From positions 176,599 to 240,598 of the forward strand of contig NZ_JAGGCS010000004.1 of NCBI RefSeq assembly GCF_022884085.1: 64,000 bases of DNA, in the 5' to 3' direction. A program made the translations under genes and the position numbers. The stretch comes from Paenirhizobium cremeum. GTDB lineage: Bacteria; Pseudomonadota; Alphaproteobacteria; Rhizobiales; Rhizobiaceae. Below, one piece after another: positions 8,614 to 18,207 of the stretch. The notes beneath the pieces are model-generated. The model made no database searches. It had not been told where the DNA came from and saw nothing but the letters and a program-made list of their open reading frames with translations. Each line of letters begins with the position of its first letter. Positions within the stretch are counted from its first letter, which is position 1.

Positions 8614-9327
8614 GTGAGAAAAACCATCATCGAACTCAAGAAGGCCGATCTGACGCTCGGAAGCGCCGCAGCCTCGGTGCATGTGCTGAAGAATATAGAC
8701 CTTGCCATCTCCCAGGGTGAATCGGTTGGCATCGTCGGTCCCTCGGGTTCGGGAAAGTCCACCCTGTTGATGGTGCTCGCCGGACTGGAACGGCTCGACA
8801 GCGGCGAAATCAACGTCAACGGCGAACCGCTGCATCGCCTTGGGGAAGATGCGCTCGCCGATTTCCGCGGAAGGAACATCGGCATCGTTTTTCAGTCCTT
8901 TCACCTGATCGCCAACATGACCGCGCTTGAGAACGTGGCGGTTCCGCTGGAACTTGCGAACACGCGGAATCCCTTCGATATCGCGCGGAAGGAACTTCAG
9001 GCCGTTGGCCTCGGCGAACGCCTGGATCACTATCCCGGACAGCTTTCGGGCGGCGAACAGCAGCGCGTCGCCATAGCACGCGCCCTTGCCCCTTCGCCGG
9101 CCGTGCTGATCGCGGATGAACCGACGGGAAATCTCGACGTGGAAACCGGCCGCCAGATTGCCGATCTCCTGTTTGCCAAGCAGGCAGAGCGCGGCATGAC
9201 GCTGGTGCTGGTCACCCACGATCCGGCGCTCGCCGACCGCTGCTCCCGCCAAGTGCGCGTCGCCTCCGGGCGCATCGCCGCCGATCTCGTGGGTGACAAA
9301 AGACAGCCGGAACGGCAGCCGGCATGA
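8614..9327 (+). CDS. ybbA: ABC transporter ATP-binding protein, YbbA/LolD type
   Basis: A 237-residue ATPase of the MacB/LolD subgroup with Walker A GPSGSGKST, signature LSGGEQQR, Walker B VLIADEPTGNLD and the H-loop in VTHD. I place the start at the GTG at 8614, preceded by AAGGCGG, because homology begins there; an in-frame ATG at 8563 has a poorly spaced ribosome site. The stop overlaps the permease start (ATGA). Such pairs act as mechanotransmission ABC systems, moving or extracting envelope lipids or proteins rather than importing nutrients. Confidence 0.92.
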   Translation: MRKTIIELKKADLTLGSAAASVHVLKNIDLAISQGESVGIVGPSGSGKSTLLMVLAGLERLDSGEINVNGEPLHRLGEDALADFRGRNIGIVFQSFHLIANMTALENVAVPLELANTRNPFDIARKELQAVGLGERLDHYPGQLSGGEQQRVAIARALAPSPAVLIADEPTGNLDVETGRQIADLLFAKQAERGMTLVLVTHDPALADRCSRQVRVASGRIAADLVGDKRQPERQPA

Positions 9328-11870
9328 AGGACTTTACATCACGGCTCGGCATCGCCTTTCGAATAGCACTTCGGGAACTGCGCGGCGGCTTGAAAGGCTT
9401 TTACATCTTCCTCGCCTGCATCGCGCTCGGCACCGGGGCCATCGCGGCGGTAAATTCCGTCTCCACCGCGATTACCGATTCCATTTCCTCCGAAGGCCGC
9501 ACCCTCCTTGCCGGAGACGTCCGCTTCGAACTGACCAATCGCGAGGCGAACGGTGAAGAGATGCGCTTCCTGGAAGGCCTGGGAAAGGTATCCGCTTCGA
9601 CGGTGCTGCGTTCGATGGCCCGCCTGCCGGACGGATCGGATCAGTCGCTGGTTGAGGTCAAGGCCGTCGATGAGGCCTATCCCCTCTATGGCGCCCTCGT
9701 CACCGAGCCGCCCCTATCGATACTCGACCTCCTTGCCTTGAAAGACGGAGCCTATGGCGCCGTCGCAGCACCCCTGCTTCTGGAAAGGCTCGGCCTGTCG
9801 GTCGGCCAGGAGATCCTTGTCGGAAAAGCCCGCTTCAGGATCACCGGCGCCATCGTCAACGAACCGGATTCCATTTCCGACGGCTTCGGCTTCGCCCCGC
9901 GTCTCCTGACCAGCCGGGATGCGCTCAGGGCAACCGGCCTTATCGAAACCGGCAGCCTCGTCGAACACGCCTACAAAGTCCGCTATAACGACCCGGCACC
10001 CGGACCGGAGGACGTGCGTCAAAGAGCGCAGAAGGAACTGCCGAATGCCGGCTGGTCTATCCGCACCAGCGACCGCGCCGCTCCGTCGCTCACGGAGAAT
10101 ATAGACCGTTTCTCGCAGTTCCTGACGCTGGTCGGCCTGACGGCCCTGGTGGTCGGCGGCGTCGGCGTCGCCAATGCCGTGCGTGCCTTCCTCGATTCCA
10201 AGCGCACGGTGATCGCAACGCTGAAATGCCTCGGCGCCCCGGCCTCGGTGGTGGTGATGGTCTATCTCTTCCAGATCGCCATCGTCGCCGCGATCGGCAT
10301 CGGCATCGGTCTCCTGCTCGGCGCCATCGCCCCGATCGTTGCCGCAAGCTATCTGGCCGGCATCCTGCCGATCTCTCCGGCCCCCCGGCTTTATCCCGGA
10401 GCCCTGCTGCTTGCGACCGTATTCGGCATGCTGGTGACACTCGCCTTCGCGATCCTGCCGCTGGGTCACGCCCGCAAGGTCCCTGCGACGGCACTTTTCC
10501 GGGAACAGGGCTTTGAGGCACGCGGGCTTCCGGCATGGCCTTACGTCGCAGCGACCGCGCTGGCGCTGGCCGCGCTGGCGGCGCTTGCGATTTTCACGTC
10601 CGACGACCGTCGCATTGCGGCAATCTTTCTCGTGGCGATGGCCGCCGGTTTCCTCCTCCTAAGGCTTGTCGCGCTGCTGATCGCCTTCCTCGCCCGGCGC
10701 AGCCCGCATATGCCGTCCCCGGCGCTCCGGCTCGCCGTTGGAAACATACACCGGCCCGGCGCATTGACGCCGGCCGTGACGCTTTCGCTCGGGCTTGGTC
10801 TCAGCCTGCTTGTGGCGCTTGCTCTGATCGACGGCAACCTGCGCAAGGAACTAACCGGAAACCTGCCGGAAAGGGCGCCCAACTTCTTCTTCGTCGATAT
10901 CCAGAAGGCCGACCTCGACGGTTTCCGCTCGATCCTGCAGCAGCGGGCGCCGAAGGGAAATATCGTCGAAGTTCCTATGCTCAGGGGTCGCATCCTCGCC
11001 TTCAACGGCACCGACGTTACCAAAATGCAAGTCCCTCCGGAGGGGCGCTGGGTGCTGCGCGGCGACCGTGGAATCACCTATTCCGCCGATCTGCCGGAGA
11101 ACGCCTCCGTTACGGAAGGAAGCTGGTGGCCGGCCGATTACACCGGGGAACCGCTTGTATCCTTCTCCGCCGAGGAAGCGCGAGAGCTCGGCCTGAAACT
11201 CGGCGACACCGTCACAGTCAACGTGCTGGGACGAAACATCACGGCCAGGATTGCCAATTTCCGCAAGGTGGAATGGGAGTCGCTGTCGATCAACTTCGTC
11301 ATGGTCTTTTCTCCCAACACCTTTGCCGGTGCGCCGCATGCCTGGCTGGCGACATTGACCGATCCGGGCGCCACGACCTCGGACGAGGCGGCAATCCTGA
11401 AAGCCGTCACGCAGACCTATCCGACCATTACCAGCGTTCGGGTCAAGGATGCGCTTGACGTCGTCGACCGGCTGGTCGGACAGCTCGCAACCGCGATCCG
11501 GGCCGCGGCAGCGATTGCGTTGATCGCTTCGGTCCTGGTGCTCTCCGGCGCGCTCGCCGCCGGCAATCGCGCCCGCACCCACGATGCAGTCGTGCTGAAG
11601 ACGCTTGGGGCAACGCGGGCGATGCTGATCCGGGCATTTACCTACGAATACCTGCTGCTCGGCGCTGCGACCGCTATCTTCGCACTCATTGCCGGCGGCG
11701 GCGTCGCCTGGTTCGTCCTCGCCAGGATCATGAAACTGCCCTCCTCCTTCCTGCCCGATGTCGCGCTCATGACACTGGTGATCGCCCTGGCGACGACGAT
11801 CGGCATCGGCCTTGCCGGCACCTGGCGCATACTCGGGCAGAAGGCCGCACCCGTGCTGCGTGAACTCTGA
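9324..11870 (+). CDS. ybbP: Large FtsX-domain ABC permease, YbbP type
   Basis: An 848-residue inner-membrane permease with the YbbP layout: one N-terminal helix (about residues 22-45), a large periplasmic domain, three helices near residues 260-365, a second group near 400-510, a second periplasmic domain, and three C-terminal helices (about 720-835). Two FtsX-type modules carry the motif around SKRTVIATLKCLGA and its C-terminal counterpart VVLKTLGATRAM, which contact the ATPase. It is translationally coupled to ybbA. The cargo is unknown; proximity to the TesA esterase suggests a lipid-related role. Confidence 0.9.
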   Translation: MKDFTSRLGIAFRIALRELRGGLKGFYIFLACIALGTGAIAAVNSVSTAITDSISSEGRTLLAGDVRFELTNREANGEEMRFLEGLGKVSASTVLRSMARLPDGSDQSLVEVKAVDEAYPLYGALVTEPPLSILDLLALKDGAYGAVAAPLLLERLGLSVGQEILVGKARFRITGAIVNEPDSISDGFGFAPRLLTSRDALRATGLIETGSLVEHAYKVRYNDPAPGPEDVRQRAQKELPNAGWSIRTSDRAAPSLTENIDRFSQFLTLVGLTALVVGGVGVANAVRAFLDSKRTVIATLKCLGAPASVVVMVYLFQIAIVAAIGIGIGLLLGAIAPIVAASYLAGILPISPAPRLYPGALLLATVFGMLVTLAFAILPLGHARKVPATALFREQGFEARGLPAWPYVAATALALAALAALAIFTSDDRRIAAIFLVAMAAGFLLLRLVALLIAFLARRSPHMPSPALRLAVGNIHRPGALTPAVTLSLGLGLSLLVALALIDGNLRKELTGNLPERAPNFFFVDIQKADLDGFRSILQQRAPKGNIVEVPMLRGRILAFNGTDVTKMQVPPEGRWVLRGDRGITYSADLPENASVTEGSWWPADYTGEPLVSFSAEEARELGLKLGDTVTVNVLGRNITARIANFRKVEWESLSINFVMVFSPNTFAGAPHAWLATLTDPGATTSDEAAILKAVTQTYPTITSVRVKDALDVVDRLVGQLATAIRAAAAIALIASVLVLSGALAAGNRARTHDAVVLKTLGATRAMLIRAFTYEYLLLGAATAIFALIAGGGVAWFVLARIMKLPSSFLPDVALMTLVIALATTIGIGLAGTWRILGQKAAPVLREL

Positions 11871-11885
11871 GGCAGGTCGTTTACC

Positions 11886-11911
11886 AAGGCGCGTAATGAT
11901 TACGCCTTTTT
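11886..11911 (+). terminator. Terminator after ybbA-ybbP
   Basis: AAGGCG(cg)TAAT, one loop base, then ATTACGCCTT form a stem with a two-base bulge, followed by a run of T. It lies 16 bases past the ybbP stop. Confidence 0.75.
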
Positions 11912-11967
11912 AACTTGGGCGGGACTTGTCGCGGGCCACGATAAATCTCATATTATCCACAGGCATG

Positions 11968-12030
11968 CTGAGCTCCGCAGCGGCGCCCGGGCGTATTGCC
12001 CGACACCGTAACATCCATCGGAGCTTGAAA
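11968..12030 (+). ncRNA. ybhL-type structured leader upstream of the BI-1 gene
   Basis: A compact RNA structure can be drawn in the leader. The outer stem is AGCTCCG (11971-11977) with CGGAGCT (12019-12025). The inner hairpin is CGGGC (11988-11992) with GCCCG (11998-12002). The ribosome site AGAGGA follows at once, so refolding could control translation. The ybhL RNA motif is described upstream of ybhL, a BI-1 family gene, in Rhizobiales; position and gene match. I identify it by context and fold, not by covariance search. Confidence 0.55.
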
Positions 12031-12040
12031 AGAGGAAACA

Positions 12041-12787
12041 ATGTCTGAACTCCGCAACTACCAGAGTCGTGTGGGCCAGAATGGCGCCCAGTCGGCCGCG
12101 ATGATCGATGAAGGCCTTCGCGCCTACATGCTGAAGGTCTACAACCTGATGGCTCTCGGTCTCGCGATCACCGGTATTGCTGCATTCGTCACCTTCCAGA
12201 TGGCGGTCGGCAGCGACGGCCAGTTGACCGCCTTCGGCCAGGCGATCTATTTCAGCGCCCTGAAATGGGTGGTGATCTTTGCCCCTGTCGCGCTCGTGTT
12301 CTTCATGAGCTTCAGGATTAACTCGATGAGCGTTCCCGCCGCCCAGACAACCTTCTGGGTCTATGCTGCGCTGATGGGTCTCTCGCTGTCGTCGATTTTC
12401 CTGGTCTATACCGGTTCCAGCATCGTCCAGACCTTCTTCGTGACGGCCGCGTCCTTCGGCGCCCTGTCGCTCTATGGTTACACGACCAAGCGTGACCTCT
12501 CGGCCATGGGTTCGTTCCTGATCATGGGTCTGTTCGGCCTGATCATCGCTTCGCTGGTGAATATCTTCCTGGCCTCCTCGGCCCTGGAATTCGCCATCTC
12601 TGTGATTGGCGTCCTGATCTTCGCAGGCCTGACGGCCTACGACACCCAGAGCATCAAGGAATCCTACTATGAGGCCGATGGGGCGGAAATGGCCGGCCGC
12701 AAGGCGATCATGGGCGCTTTGCAGCTCTACCTCGACTTCATCAACCTCTTCCTGTTCCTCCTCCGTTTTCTCGGCAACCGCGAGTAA
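12041..12787 (+). CDS. Bax inhibitor-1 / YccA-YbhL family membrane protein
   Basis: A 248-residue inner-membrane protein with about seven hydrophobic helices after a polar N-terminus. The family block near the last helices, GLTAYDTQSIKE, is present. BI-1 proteins act as pH-sensitive calcium leak channels or protease modulators in studied bacteria; the role in rhizobia is not established. It is monocistronic, with a structured leader upstream and a strong terminator downstream. Confidence 0.92.
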   Translation: MSELRNYQSRVGQNGAQSAAMIDEGLRAYMLKVYNLMALGLAITGIAAFVTFQMAVGSDGQLTAFGQAIYFSALKWVVIFAPVALVFFMSFRINSMSVPAAQTTFWVYAALMGLSLSSIFLVYTGSSIVQTFFVTAASFGALSLYGYTTKRDLSAMGSFLIMGLFGLIIASLVNIFLASSALEFAISVIGVLIFAGLTAYDTQSIKESYYEADGAEMAGRKAIMGALQLYLDFINLFLFLLRFLGNRE

Positions 12788-12840
12788 CGGACGGAACATC
12801 GAACAGCGTCACATTCGGCGCCGTTTCGCTCAGTTTGAAG

Positions 12841-12868
12841 AAGCCCCGCCAATCGGCGGGGCTTTTTG
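12841..12868 (+). terminator. Terminator after the BI-1 gene
   Basis: A perfect ten-pair stem (AAGCCCCGCC with GGCGGGGCTT) with a four-base loop, followed by TTTGTT. Strong intrinsic terminator. Confidence 0.85.
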
Positions 12869-12971
12869 TTGAGATTAGTGCCCTCGGCGTCTCCCGGGGA
12901 TGTCCCGACGGGCATCGGAAAAGTTTGCAGAGCGAACCTGAAAGGTCGCGATGCACTTCAGGAGCCCAAGA

Positions 12972-13005
12972 AAAAAGCCTCCGGCGCAAACCCGGAGGCT
13001 TTTTC
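12972..13005 (-). terminator. Bidirectional terminator between the BI-1 gene and carD
   Basis: AAAAAGCCTCCGG and CCGGAGGCTTTTT form a long stem with a short loop. T runs follow on both strands, so it can end carD on the minus strand and any readthrough from the plus strand. Confidence 0.8.
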
Positions 13006-13050
13006 AAAAGTACGGCTGGCGATCCGAAATCGCCGCACGTAAGGCAAGTT

Positions 13051-13623
13051 TTACGCTGCCTCTTCTTCCGGTGCGTCGTCTTCCTCGATCGTCTTGCCGC
13101 GCTTGGGACCCTTGGCAAGGTTCACTTCGACGAGACGGACAGCTTCGGTTTCCGACATCTTGTTCACGGCCGCGATTTCGCGAGCCATGCGATCGAGAGC
13201 GGCTTCGTAGAGCTGACGCTCGGAATAGGACTGCTCCGGCTGGTTTTCGGCGCGATAAAGATCGCGAACCACTTCGGCGATCGAGATCAGGTCGCCGGAA
13301 TTGATCTTCGCATCATATTCCTGGGCGCGACGCGACCACATCGTGCGCTTCACGCGCGCCTTGCCTTGAACGACCTTCAGGGCGCGATCGACGAAATCGG
13401 TTTCGGACAGCTTGCGCATGCCGATGCTCACAGCTTTAGCGACCGGAACCTTCAGCCGCATCTTGTCCTTTTCGAAGTCGATCACGAAAAGCTCAAGCTT
13501 CATGCCTGCTACTTCTTGCTCTTCGATGGCGGTAATGGTACCGACACCATGTGCCGGGTAGACGATCGACTCGCCGGTCTTGAAGCCGTGGCGAGTCGGA
13601 GATTTCTTCTGCTGGGTCGTCAT
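13051..13623 (-). CDS. carD: CarD-family RNA polymerase-binding transcription factor
   Basis: A 190-residue regulator. The N-terminal RNA-polymerase-interacting Tudor-like domain spans about residues 10-75 (GESIVYPAHGVGTI). A helical DNA-contacting domain follows, with the conserved WSRRAQEY segment. The C-terminus is acidic. CarD stabilises open promoter complexes at rRNA and many other promoters. The start at 13623 gives MTTQQKKS, the usual rhizobial form; the longer frame to 13794 lacks family similarity. It lies next to fdxA, a common rhizobial arrangement. Confidence 0.95.
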   Translation of the reverse strand: MTTQQKKSPTRHGFKTGESIVYPAHGVGTITAIEEQEVAGMKLELFVIDFEKDKMRLKVPVAKAVSIGMRKLSETDFVDRALKVVQGKARVKRTMWSRRAQEYDAKINSGDLISIAEVVRDLYRAENQPEQSYSERQLYEAALDRMAREIAAVNKMSETEAVRLVEVNLAKGPKRGKTIEEDDAPEEEAA

Positions 13624-14014
13624 TCGTTTCAAAAACTCCCTGTTATGCTCCCGGCAAGATGCCGGCGCCGGGTCGGTCAGGCCCGGATGAGACGGGGGAA
13701 ACCGTCGGGTCACTCCATCCTGATCCAGCCCGTCACACGCAAACACAACCTTCTTCGCGACAGCGACCCGACAGTCAAATGTCGTTAATGTCACGGAACC
13801 CGCGGAGGATGATGAGTTTGCTTTCGTGATGGTTCAGGGCATGCTAATGCCGCAAAGTGGAACAGTTTCGACAACCTATCACAAAAAACTGAGGAAATCA
13901 ATATTTTACTGCCACGTCGCCTTAAATGCCGCGACGCAGACTTGACCCGGCCCTAAATGCGGCGAATCACCGACGAAGGGGGAGTATCAGGCGAGCGCTC
14001 CCCGATCCGCTCCC
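13624..14014. other. Intergenic region between fdxA and carD
   Basis: No gene is seen. It should contain the carD promoter (minus strand) and the fdxA 3' region. On the minus strand two short near-direct repeats, GCATTTAGGGC and GCATTTAAGGC, lie near 13950 and 13925. No intrinsic terminator for fdxA is obvious. Confidence 0.5.
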
Positions 14015-14353
14015 TCAGTCGCCCTGCCCTGGCTTGGGGGAGAAGTACATCTCGTACTTTCCTTCGACGCCATCCATCTCCTTGGCTTCCGGCAATGGAT
14101 CGCGCTTGACCGTGATGTTCGGCCAGATCTTGGCATATTCGGTATTGATCTGCAGCCACTTGTCGAGACCCGGCTCGGTATCCGGCTTGATCGCCTCGGC
14201 AGGACATTCGGGCTCGCAGACGCCGCAATCGATGCATTCATCGGGATGAATGACGAGGAAGTTCTCGCCCTCATAGAAACAGTCGACCGGGCAGACCTCC
14301 ACGCAATCGGTGTATTTGCAGCGGATGCAATTGTCGGTGACAATATAGGTCAT
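14015..14353 (-). CDS. fdxA: Seven-iron ferredoxin FdxA
   Basis: A 112-residue ferredoxin carrying one [3Fe-4S] and one [4Fe-4S] cluster. Nine cysteines appear in the FdxA pattern: C9, C12, C17, C21, C25 and C40, C43, C46, C50. The long C-terminal extension with [17 protein letters not shown] is typical. The ATG at 14353 follows TGGAG at good spacing. It is an electron carrier in the cytoplasm; partners are not encoded nearby. Confidence 0.95.
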   Translation of the reverse strand: MTYIVTDNCIRCKYTDCVEVCPVDCFYEGENFLVIHPDECIDCGVCEPECPAEAIKPDTEPGLDKWLQINTEYAKIWPNITVKRDPLPEAKEMDGVEGKYEMYFSPKPGQGD

Positions 14354-14563
14354 TGCGGCACTCCAAAAGCTCGTTTTCCGCGCGAGGACGGTGACGACCG
14401 CGTGCCCGCGCAAATTTGGGTTCAGACCACGGCTGAACGCACTCGTTTAACCAATGGGAGGATCGGTCGGACGGCTTGTCAGCTACTGCGTTATTGGCGC
14501 TATAGCAAGGATAAACAATCCTGAAAATAGCCGCAGACACACACAGTTTTCTAATGGGAGACT

Positions 14564-14965
14564 TCAAGGTTCGTCCGGTCGCAGCCGGTCGATTGCCCGT
14601 CGCTCTTTTTTGGTGGGGCGGCCGCTTCCGGAAGAACGCATCGCCTGCTCCAGCGCGCTGATGCGTTCCGGTTCCGGCGGCGTCTGGTCCTCATAGAGTT
14701 GGCGGGCCTCTTCGTAGGGCCCGCGCCGCTCGCCCGGCTTCAAGACCACCACAACGAGATCGCGCCGCTCCAGCGCGATCTCAAGGCGATCTCCGGGTTT
14801 CAGGAGGTGACTGGGCTGGCGCACGTTCAAGCCATTGACCTTGACATGCCCGGCAGACACCCGCTCCTGCGCCAGCGTCCGGGACTTGAGTATCCGCGCA
14901 AAGAACAGCCACTTGTCGATACGCTGGCGCGAACCGGAAGGTGGCTGTTGATCGGCGGACGTCAC
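14564..14965 (-). CDS. S4-domain RNA-binding protein (Hsp15-like)
   Basis: A 133-residue protein with an S4 RNA-binding domain at about residues 13-60 (RIDKWLFFARILKSRTLAQ) and a basic C-terminal tail. It resembles the ribosome-rescue factor Hsp15, which binds 50S subunits carrying nascent chains. It starts at a GTG that overlaps the helicase stop (GTGA), so the two proteins are translationally coupled and probably both act on RNA. Confidence 0.88.
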   Translation of the reverse strand: MTSADQQPPSGSRQRIDKWLFFARILKSRTLAQERVSAGHVKVNGLNVRQPSHLLKPGDRLEIALERRDLVVVVLKPGERRGPYEEARQLYEDQTPPEPERISALEQAMRSSGSGRPTKKERRAIDRLRPDEP

Positions 14966-17900
14966 TTCTTCATCTGCTCCTTCAGAGCAGCGAGCTTCGC
15001 AAAGGGCGAATCCGGATCGATCGGCTTTTCCTTTCGCGGAGGCTTGGCCTCAAAACGGGCAGGCTGCGACTTGTTGTCGCGTTCGGGCCGGTTGGGCCGG
15101 TCCTTGCGCTCGCCCCGATCCGGACGACCGCCGTCCGACTTCTGGCCGAAACCGCCGCGTCCGCCTTCCTTGCCCTTGGGTTTTCCGCCATGGCGTTCGT
15201 CGTCGCGGCGACGGTCGTCACGGCGGGCTTCGCCGCGGCCTTCGGCCGGTGCGCGATTGCCGCCATGCCCGCGCCGGTCGCCACCGGGACGCGCGCCACG
15301 CTGATTGTCGTTACGACCGCCCGGACGCCACAGGAGAACCGGCTTCGGCTCTGCAGGCGCAGCCTCGTCAGCGGAAGTTGATGCCTCGACGGCGATAGCG
15401 GTTTCCGCTTCGCCGGCAGACGTGGCAATCGCCTCGTCCGTGCTTGCCGTCTCATCCTGCGTCGCATCGGCACTCTGCTCGTCCCCGGAGGAAATCTCTT
15501 CCGGAGCCGCCTCGCCATCCGCGACGACTTCACCTGCCGGCGCGGCATCCGCTGGAGACTGGGCTGCAAGGAAGGCAGCCGCTTCTTCCGCGGTCACGCT
15601 GTCGGCGCGATAGCCAAGGCCCTTCAGGATTTCTTCCATGTCGTCAGGCGTCGCACCGAGAATCGACAGCATGGCGGTGGTGGTCGTAAAACGGCGGCCG
15701 TCATAGGCGCCGTCCGGACGCGGGGTCGCGCCGGGCTTCCACTGCAGCAGCGGCCGGATGAGATCGGCCAGACGCTCGAGAATGTCGATCCGCACGGCCC
15801 GCTTCCCGAGGAAGCGGAAGCCGGCGAGCTTGTAGAACATCCGCTCGAAGCTCGCATCGGTCACCACGGACGTACGGCCGGCGGCAAGAACCGGAATCAA
15901 GTCGCCGTAGCCGGGCTTGTCGAGGCCGTCATTCTTCAGCGCCCAGAGAAGGGTGATGAGCTCCGCCGGAGCCGGCTTCAAAAGCGCCGGCATGAAGATG
16001 TGGTAGGCGCCGAAACGCACCCCATAGCGGCGCATCGAGGCGCGCGCATCCTGGTCGAGCGACTTCACGTCGTCGGAAACGTCGCGGCGGAACAGCACGC
16101 CGAGGTTTTCGACGAGCTGGAAAGCCAGTCCCTTGGCGAGCCCCTGAAGATCCTCGGCGCGCGAAAGATCGTCGAGAGGCTTCAGAACCGTCGAGATGTG
16201 ATGATTAACGAAGCGTTCGATGCGGGCAACCACATGATCGCGCGCATTGCCGGTCAACTGCTCGTCTGCAAGCAGAATGACACGCGGATGCAGGATGTGG
16301 TCGCTGCCCGTCAGCCGGGCGACGGGATCGCCGAGCCAGCGAACCAGACCTTCCGAACTGATCGCAAGATCGTTGTTGCCGGAAGCATGCAGCCTTGCCG
16401 CCCTTGCCTCGAATTCGAGACCAAGCGCCCTCTGCGCCGCGGCCTGCACGGCCTTGGCGTCCGGCCCCTCGGTTCCCGAAATGGGCGTGAACCGAAAACC
16501 GGCGAGCTGCCCCATGTGATGTCCCTCCACGAAGACATCGCCGTTCACACTGATTTCAGCTTCCAACATCGCATTCTCTCTCAAGCGCTTCATGAGCACA
16601 GATGTCCTGCGATCAACAAAGCGTTTCGTCAACCGTTCATGTAGCGCATCGGACAATCGGTCTTCGATTTCCCGCGTCTTTTCTTGCCAGTGTGTCGGAT
16701 CGGCAAGCCAGCCGGGCCTGTTCGACACATAGGTCCATGTCCTGATCTGGGCGATTCGCGCGGAAAGCGTGTCGATTTCACCATCGGTGCGATCGGCGCG
16801 TTTCACCTGTTCGGCCAGGAAATCCTCGTTCACCGTGCCATGCCTGACGAGATCCGAAAAGAGGCTTTGGATCAGATCTGCATGCTGCGCCGGCGTGATT
16901 CGGCGATAATCCGGCAGCGCACAGGCATCCCAGAGCTTTTCGACCCGCGCCGGCGTGTTCGCAAGATCGATGACTTCCGGATAGCGGGCAAGGAAATCCA
17001 GCGCCTGCTGATCGATAGCCGGCAATGCACGTGTCAGTCCCTCGATGCGGGGCGCCGCTTCCAGGCTGCGCTGTAACGCCGTGATCGAGGAAAAATCGAA
17101 GGCGGCAGTGCGCCACTGCAAAATCTTCACAGTATCGAATTCATGTCCTTCGAGGCGCTCAACGAGTTCGTCGTCGAAGGGATCGACCCGTCCCGTCACC
17201 CCGAAAGTACCGTCCTTGAGATGCCGGCCGGCACGTCCCGCAATCTGCCCGAGTTCCGCGGGATTGAGATTGCGGAACTGGTAGCCATCGAACTTGCGGT
17301 CCTGAGCGAAGGCAACGTGGTCGACGTCGAGATTGAGACCCATGCCGATGGCGTCGGTCGCGACGAGATATTCGACGTCGCCCGCCTGATAGAGCCCTAC
17401 CTGTGCATTGCGGGTACGTGGGCTGAGCGCCCCGAGCACCACGGCGGCACCGCCCCGCTGGCGCCGGATGAGTTCAGCGATGGCGTAGACCTCGTCTGCC
17501 GAGAAGGCGACAATGGCGGTCCGCTGCGGCAGGCGGGTGATTTTCTTCTGCCCAGCATAGAAAAGCTGCGACAGGCGCGGCCTTTCGATGACGGTAATGC
17601 CCGGCAGCAATTGCAGGAGAATCGGCTTCATCGTACCGGAGCCGAGAAGCAGCGTCTCGTCGCGCCCGCGAAGATGCAGCAGCCGGTCGGTGAAGATGTG
17701 CCCGCGCTCGAGATCGCCGGCAAGCTGGATCTCGTCGATCGCCACGAAGGAGGCCTTGGTCTCCCGCGGCATCGCCTCAACCGTGCAGACGGAAAAACGG
17801 GCATTCGGCGGCGCGATCTTTTCTTCGCCCGTCACCAGCGCGACATGCTGGGCACCGACGCGCTCGACAAGCCGCGTATAGACTTCACGGGCGAGCAGCC

Positions 17901-18033
17901 GCAGCGGCAGGCCGATGATCCCGGAACCATGGGCGACCATGCGGTCGATGGCGAAATGGGTCTTGCCGGTATTGGTCGGCCCCAGCACAGCAGTGACGCC
18001 GCGGCCGCTCAGGATCATGGGTTGCGAATTCAA
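14962..18033 (-). CDS. Suv3-like ATP-dependent RNA helicase with a disordered RNA-binding tail
   Basis: A 1023-residue superfamily-2 helicase resembling mitochondrial Suv3. Walker A is GPTNTGKT (residues 18-25), the DEAD-equivalent box is DEIQ (about 97-100), and motif VI is QIAGRAGR (about 262-269). A Suv3-type helical C-terminal module follows. Beyond about residue 830 the protein is disordered: first acidic and Ala/Thr-rich, then Arg/Gly/Asp-rich with many RGG-like repeats, ending in a basic stretch. Alphaproteobacterial homologs are common, but their role, perhaps RNA turnover, is not well established. Confidence 0.88.
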   Translation of the reverse strand: MNSQPMILSGRGVTAVLGPTNTGKTHFAIDRMVAHGSGIIGLPLRLLAREVYTRLVERVGAQHVALVTGEEKIAPPNARFSVCTVEAMPRETKASFVAIDEIQLAGDLERGHIFTDRLLHLRGRDETLLLGSGTMKPILLQLLPGITVIERPRLSQLFYAGQKKITRLPQRTAIVAFSADEVYAIAELIRRQRGGAAVVLGALSPRTRNAQVGLYQAGDVEYLVATDAIGMGLNLDVDHVAFAQDRKFDGYQFRNLNPAELGQIAGRAGRHLKDGTFGVTGRVDPFDDELVERLEGHEFDTVKILQWRTAAFDFSSITALQRSLEAAPRIEGLTRALPAIDQQALDFLARYPEVIDLANTPARVEKLWDACALPDYRRITPAQHADLIQSLFSDLVRHGTVNEDFLAEQVKRADRTDGEIDTLSARIAQIRTWTYVSNRPGWLADPTHWQEKTREIEDRLSDALHERLTKRFVDRRTSVLMKRLRENAMLEAEISVNGDVFVEGHHMGQLAGFRFTPISGTEGPDAKAVQAAAQRALGLEFEARAARLHASGNNDLAISSEGLVRWLGDPVARLTGSDHILHPRVILLADEQLTGNARDHVVARIERFVNHHISTVLKPLDDLSRAEDLQGLAKGLAFQLVENLGVLFRRDVSDDVKSLDQDARASMRRYGVRFGAYHIFMPALLKPAPAELITLLWALKNDGLDKPGYGDLIPVLAAGRTSVVTDASFERMFYKLAGFRFLGKRAVRIDILERLADLIRPLLQWKPGATPRPDGAYDGRRFTTTTAMLSILGATPDDMEEILKGLGYRADSVTAEEAAAFLAAQSPADAAPAGEVVADGEAAPEEISSGDEQSADATQDETASTDEAIATSAGEAETAIAVEASTSADEAAPAEPKPVLLWRPGGRNDNQRGARPGGDRRGHGGNRAPAEGRGEARRDDRRRDDERHGGKPKGKEGGRGGFGQKSDGGRPDRGERKDRPNRPERDNKSQPARFEAKPPRKEKPIDPDSPFAKLAALKEQMKK

Positions 18034-18207
18034 TTACCGCTCCGGACTGCAAATGGCCGCCGGCAGGAACGAAAATCCGACCCGCAAACCTCGCCCACAC
18101 ATGGCGACGAACGCCGTCAAAGGCAAGGCCGATCATCGCCAAACTCCGAAAAGCGATGTGTTTCGGAAGACAAAAGCGCGCATTTTTCCGATTCCGGAAC
18201 AGGCTGC

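Noticed and set aside
8536-9252. N-terminal extension of the arylesterase frame
   Set aside because: It lies antisense to ybbA; the signal peptide and ribosome site place the start at 8535.
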